Assembly: GCA_050260095.1 (NCBI GenBank)
Contig: JBLNBQ010000102.1
Span: 1 to 31,591, forward strand
From: JBLNBQ01 sp050260095
GTDB taxonomy: Bacteria; Bacillota; UBA5301; DYFA01
Length of the DNA: 31,591 nucleotides
Direction of reading: 5' to 3'
Shown: positions 29,392 through 31,591 of the stretch, one piece after another
Layout of the letters: each line of letters opens with the position of its first letter
Position numbering within the stretch: the first letter of the stretch is position 1
The notes under the pieces: model-generated
Databases searched by the model: none
What the model was told of the DNA's origin: nothing
What the model saw: the letters and a program-made list of their open reading frames with translations, nothing else
Translations under genes and position numbers: made by a program

Positions 29392-31591
29392 GAAGCGCCC
29401 GCCGGTCACCCAAGGCCCGCCGCGGCGCCGCGCCGGGGCGCGAGCGCCTGGCCGCCGAGGCGCGCCGGGAGCTCCGGGCGGTCATCGCCATCGGAGTCTC
29501 GGTGCTGCTCCTGCTCAGTTTGCACATCGGCGCCACCGGCATCGTGGGACGGGGGCTCTCCCGCGGCCTCGGCTGGCTTTTGGGAGACACCACCGAAGTT
29601 GTCGCCTTGGGCGTCATCCTGTTCAACCTTCGCTCGCTCCTCGGTCATCGGGGCGTCGCGCTGCGCAAGCGCTGGGGCCTGCTCCTGCTCTGGCTTGCGC
29701 TCTCCGGCGGGCTCGGCTTCGCCGAACTCCTCCGCCTGCGGTCCCCCGGCGCGCTGACCGTCGCCGACGCGTTCGCCCTCACCAAGACCGGCGTGGGAGG
29801 CGGCGTGGTGGGGAACCTGTTGACCTACGGCCTGGTGCGCCTGCTCGACGGGGTGGGCAGCCAGGTCGTTCTTTGGTCGCTCGCCTTGGGAGGCTTGATC
29901 CTGCTCACGGAGGCTTCGACCCGGGTGGCCTTCGGGCGGGCGCTGGCCGGCGGCGGGCGCCTGCTCTGGCTGGGCGTCAGTTGGTTCGCCGGCGTGCTGG
30001 GGGCGCTGGTCGTGGGGCTGAGCCGGGGGCTCGTCCAGTTCTTTAGCGCCGAGCCTGAGGCGGCCCCGCCGCGGCCGAAGCCCGCCCCGGCCCGCCGGGA
30101 GAGGGCGGAAGAAGCGCCGCGGGCGGAAGGCCGGCGCTCGTTCAACTTTCCGAGCTTCGGCTGGAGTACCCCCGGCCCGGAGGCGGGGGAGAAGCCCGGC
30201 GCGCGCCAGGCCGAGCGGGCTGCCGAAGCTCCGGGCGCCGCCGTCCGGCCGGAAGCGGGCGGCGCCGCAGGCCGCGAGGCCGAGCGCCAGCCGGAGGCGG
30301 CGGAGGTTCCCGAGGCTCCCGCCCCCCGGATCCGGACGTACGAGCCGCCGGCCGCCGGCGATGGTCCGGCCGGGGGCGGTCAGGTGCTGGTCCACGGGGC
30401 GCAGCTCGCCCTGCTTTCCGGCGAGGTGAACTACCAGCTTCCGCCCCTGTCGCTGCTCTCCGAACCGGTCCCGACCCGCGCGAAGCCGGCCCGCAACCTC
30501 GCCGATCAGGGCAAGCTCCTCGAAGAGACGCTGGCGAGCTTCGGCGTGACGGCAAAGGTCGTGCAGATCGACCAGGGGCCGGTGGTCACCCGGTTCGAAC
30601 TGCAGCCGGCAGCCGGGGTCAAGGTCAGCCGCATCGTGAGCCTGGCCGACGACATCGCCCTTTCGCTGGCCGCGGCGGACGTCCGCATCGAGGCGCCCAT
30701 CCCTGGGAAGGCGGCGGTCGGCATCGAGGTGCCCAACAAGGAGACCTCGGTGGTGCACCTGCGGGAGATCCTGGCCTCGCCGGAGTTCGCCAACCCGAAG
30801 TGCCGCCTGGCGCTGGCGCTCGGCAAGGACATCGGCGGGGCGCCCGTCGTGTGCGATCTGGTCGACATGCCGCACCTGCTCATCGCCGGGGCGACCGGCT
30901 CCGGCAAGTCCGTCTGTCTCAACACGCTCATCACCAGCGTGCTCTACCGCACCCGGCCCGACGAGGTCAAGCTTCTCATGGTGGATCCGAAGCGGGTCGA
31001 ACTGGCCGGCTATGACGGTATCCCGCATCTGCTCGCCCCCGTCGTGACCGATCCGAAGAAAGCCGCCACCGCCCTCAAGTGGGTGGTCGAGGAGATGGAG
31101 AAGCGCTACGAGCTGTTCGGGCAGAGCGGTGTCCGCAACATCGAAAAGTACAACGAGCTGATCAAAGCGGCCGCCGCCGAGGTGGCAGCCATGTCCGAAC
31201 CGGTGCCCGAGGGAGAACCGCCCCTCGAACCGGCCAAGCCGCTGCCCTACGTCATCGTGCTCATCGACGAGCTTGCCGACCTGATGATGGTGGCCGCCGC
31301 CGACGTGGAAGACTCCATCTGCCGCCTGGCGCAGATGGCCCGGGCGGCCGGCATTCACCTGGTGATCGCCACGCAGCGGCCGTCGGTCGACGTCATCACC
31401 GGGCTCATCAAGGCCAACGTCCCCAGCCGGATCGCCTTCGCCGTTTCGTCGCAGGTCGACTCCCGGACGATCCTGGACATGGCCGGCGCCGAACGCCTGC
31501 TCGGCAAGGGCGACATGCTCTTCTGCCCGGTGGGGGCGCCCAAGCCCGTGCGGGTGCAGGGCGCCTACATGAACGACCGCGAGGTGGAGGC
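29367..31591 (+). CDS. ftsK: DNA translocase FtsK/SpoIIIE, 3' end outside window
   Basis: This hexameric ATPase pumps chromosomal DNA through the closing septum, in sporeformers into the forespore. The start is a TTG 6 bases after GGAGGG, inside the end of pgeF. About 741 codons are present. They encode a basic start and about four membrane segments (residues about 38-210). A Pro/Ala/Glu-rich linker (about 230-335) leads to the alpha/beta motor with DQGPVVTRFELQP, Walker A GATGSGKS (508-515), MVDPKRVEL and Walker B VLIDELADLMM (about 632). ATQRPSVDVITGLIKANVPS is also present. The C-terminal gamma (DNA-orienting) domain lies beyond the window. Whether the cell uses it as FtsK or SpoIIIE cannot be told from sequence. 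Confidence 0.95.
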   Translation, partial: MPRGKRAIGSARRSPKARRGAAPGRERLAAEARRELRAVIAIGVSVLLLLSLHIGATGIVGRGLSRGLGWLLGDTTEVVALGVILFNLRSLLGHRGVALRKRWGLLLLWLALSGGLGFAELLRLRSPGALTVADAFALTKTGVGGGVVGNLLTYGLVRLLDGVGSQVVLWSLALGGLILLTEASTRVAFGRALAGGGRLLWLGVSWFAGVLGALVVGLSRGLVQFFSAEPEAAPPRPKPAPARRERAEEAPRAEGRRSFNFPSFGWSTPGPEAGEKPGARQAERAAEAPGAAVRPEAGGAAGREAERQPEAAEVPEAPAPRIRTYEPPAAGDGPAGGGQVLVHGAQLALLSGEVNYQLPPLSLLSEPVPTRAKPARNLADQGKLLEETLASFGVTAKVVQIDQGPVVTRFELQPAAGVKVSRIVSLADDIALSLAAADVRIEAPIPGKAAVGIEVPNKETSVVHLREILASPEFANPKCRLALALGKDIGGAPVVCDLVDMPHLLIAGATGSGKSVCLNTLITSVLYRTRPDEVKLLMVDPKRVELAGYDGIPHLLAPVVTDPKKAATALKWVVEEMEKRYELFGQSGVRNIEKYNELIKAAAAEVAAMSEPVPEGEPPLEPAKPLPYVIVLIDELADLMMVAAADVEDSICRLAQMARAAGIHLVIATQRPSVDVITGLIKANVPSRIAFAVSSQVDSRTILDMAGAERLLGKGDMLFCPVGAPKPVRVQGAYMNDREVE

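Noticed and set aside
29406..31358. 650-codon open frame on the minus strand
   Set aside because: It is antisense to ftsK, which has all its motor motifs. The product is His/Arg/Gly-rich with no domain, a usual shadow in GC-rich DNA.
1..31591. tRNA, rRNA, CRISPR repeats, transposases, integrase or phage genes
   Set aside because: I looked for regularly spaced repeats, transposase motifs and structural RNA patterns and saw none. All gaps are short.

Overview
The window is GC-rich chromosomal DNA (about two-thirds or more G+C by eye) from a spore-forming member of the Bacillota. The evidence is a complete pro-sigma-E activation set (spoIIGA, sigE, spoIIR), sigG, a YlmC/YmxH sporulation protein and a SpoVD-type penicillin-binding protein, all in one colinear block with the dcw (division and cell wall) cluster. 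The gene order resembles high-GC Clostridia of the Desulfotomaculum/Moorella kind, but genus-level placement is not possible from this window. The DNPR motif in MurE predicts meso-diaminopimelate peptidoglycan.

Region 1 (1-5832) is accessory. It holds a possible gene tail at the left edge, then on the minus strand a small membrane protein and a short-form rRNA m5C methyltransferase. A tail-to-tail pair of divergent paralogous secreted proteins follows, then a 66-residue minus-strand ORF. The region ends with a plus-strand operon of a beta-class DNA methyltransferase without a visible restriction partner, an unrecognised protein and a small membrane protein. A strong intrinsic terminator (5856-5891) closes it.

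Region 2 (5948-23539) is the dcw cluster, preceded by an MraZ box of three GTGG cores spaced exactly 10 bp apart: mraZ, rsmH, ftsL-like, spoVD/ftsI, murE, murF, mraY, ftsW, murG, murB, murA, ftsQ/divIB, two tandem DUF881 genes, the small basic protein gene, ftsA, ftsZ, terminator. The expected murD (between mraY and ftsW) and murC (between murG and murB) are both missing. The genes present cover lipid I/II synthesis, UDP-MurNAc formation, the last two stem-peptide ligations, septal transpeptidation and glycan polymerisation, and the Z-ring. The L-Ala and D-Glu ligation steps must be encoded elsewhere.

Region 3 (23622-29391) is sporulation and housekeeping: spoIIGA, sigE, terminator, an L,D-transpeptidase, sigG (behind a sigma-F/G-like promoter), spoIIR, ylmC, nrdR and pgeF. 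SpoIIR, SpoIIGA and pro-sigma-E form one signalling chain from forespore to mother cell. The window ends inside an ftsK/spoIIIE DNA translocase gene.

Three genes (minus-strand gene at 3238, ftsA, ylmC) have their Shine-Dalgarno sequence inside a strong predicted hairpin, a recurring theme that annotation would miss. No gap between genes exceeds 300 bases. I saw no tRNA, rRNA, CRISPR array, insertion sequence or phage gene. Most of the window is a well-known cluster. The least explained parts are the paralogous secreted pair, the methyltransferase operon, the missing Mur ligases and the hairpin-covered ribosome binding sites.
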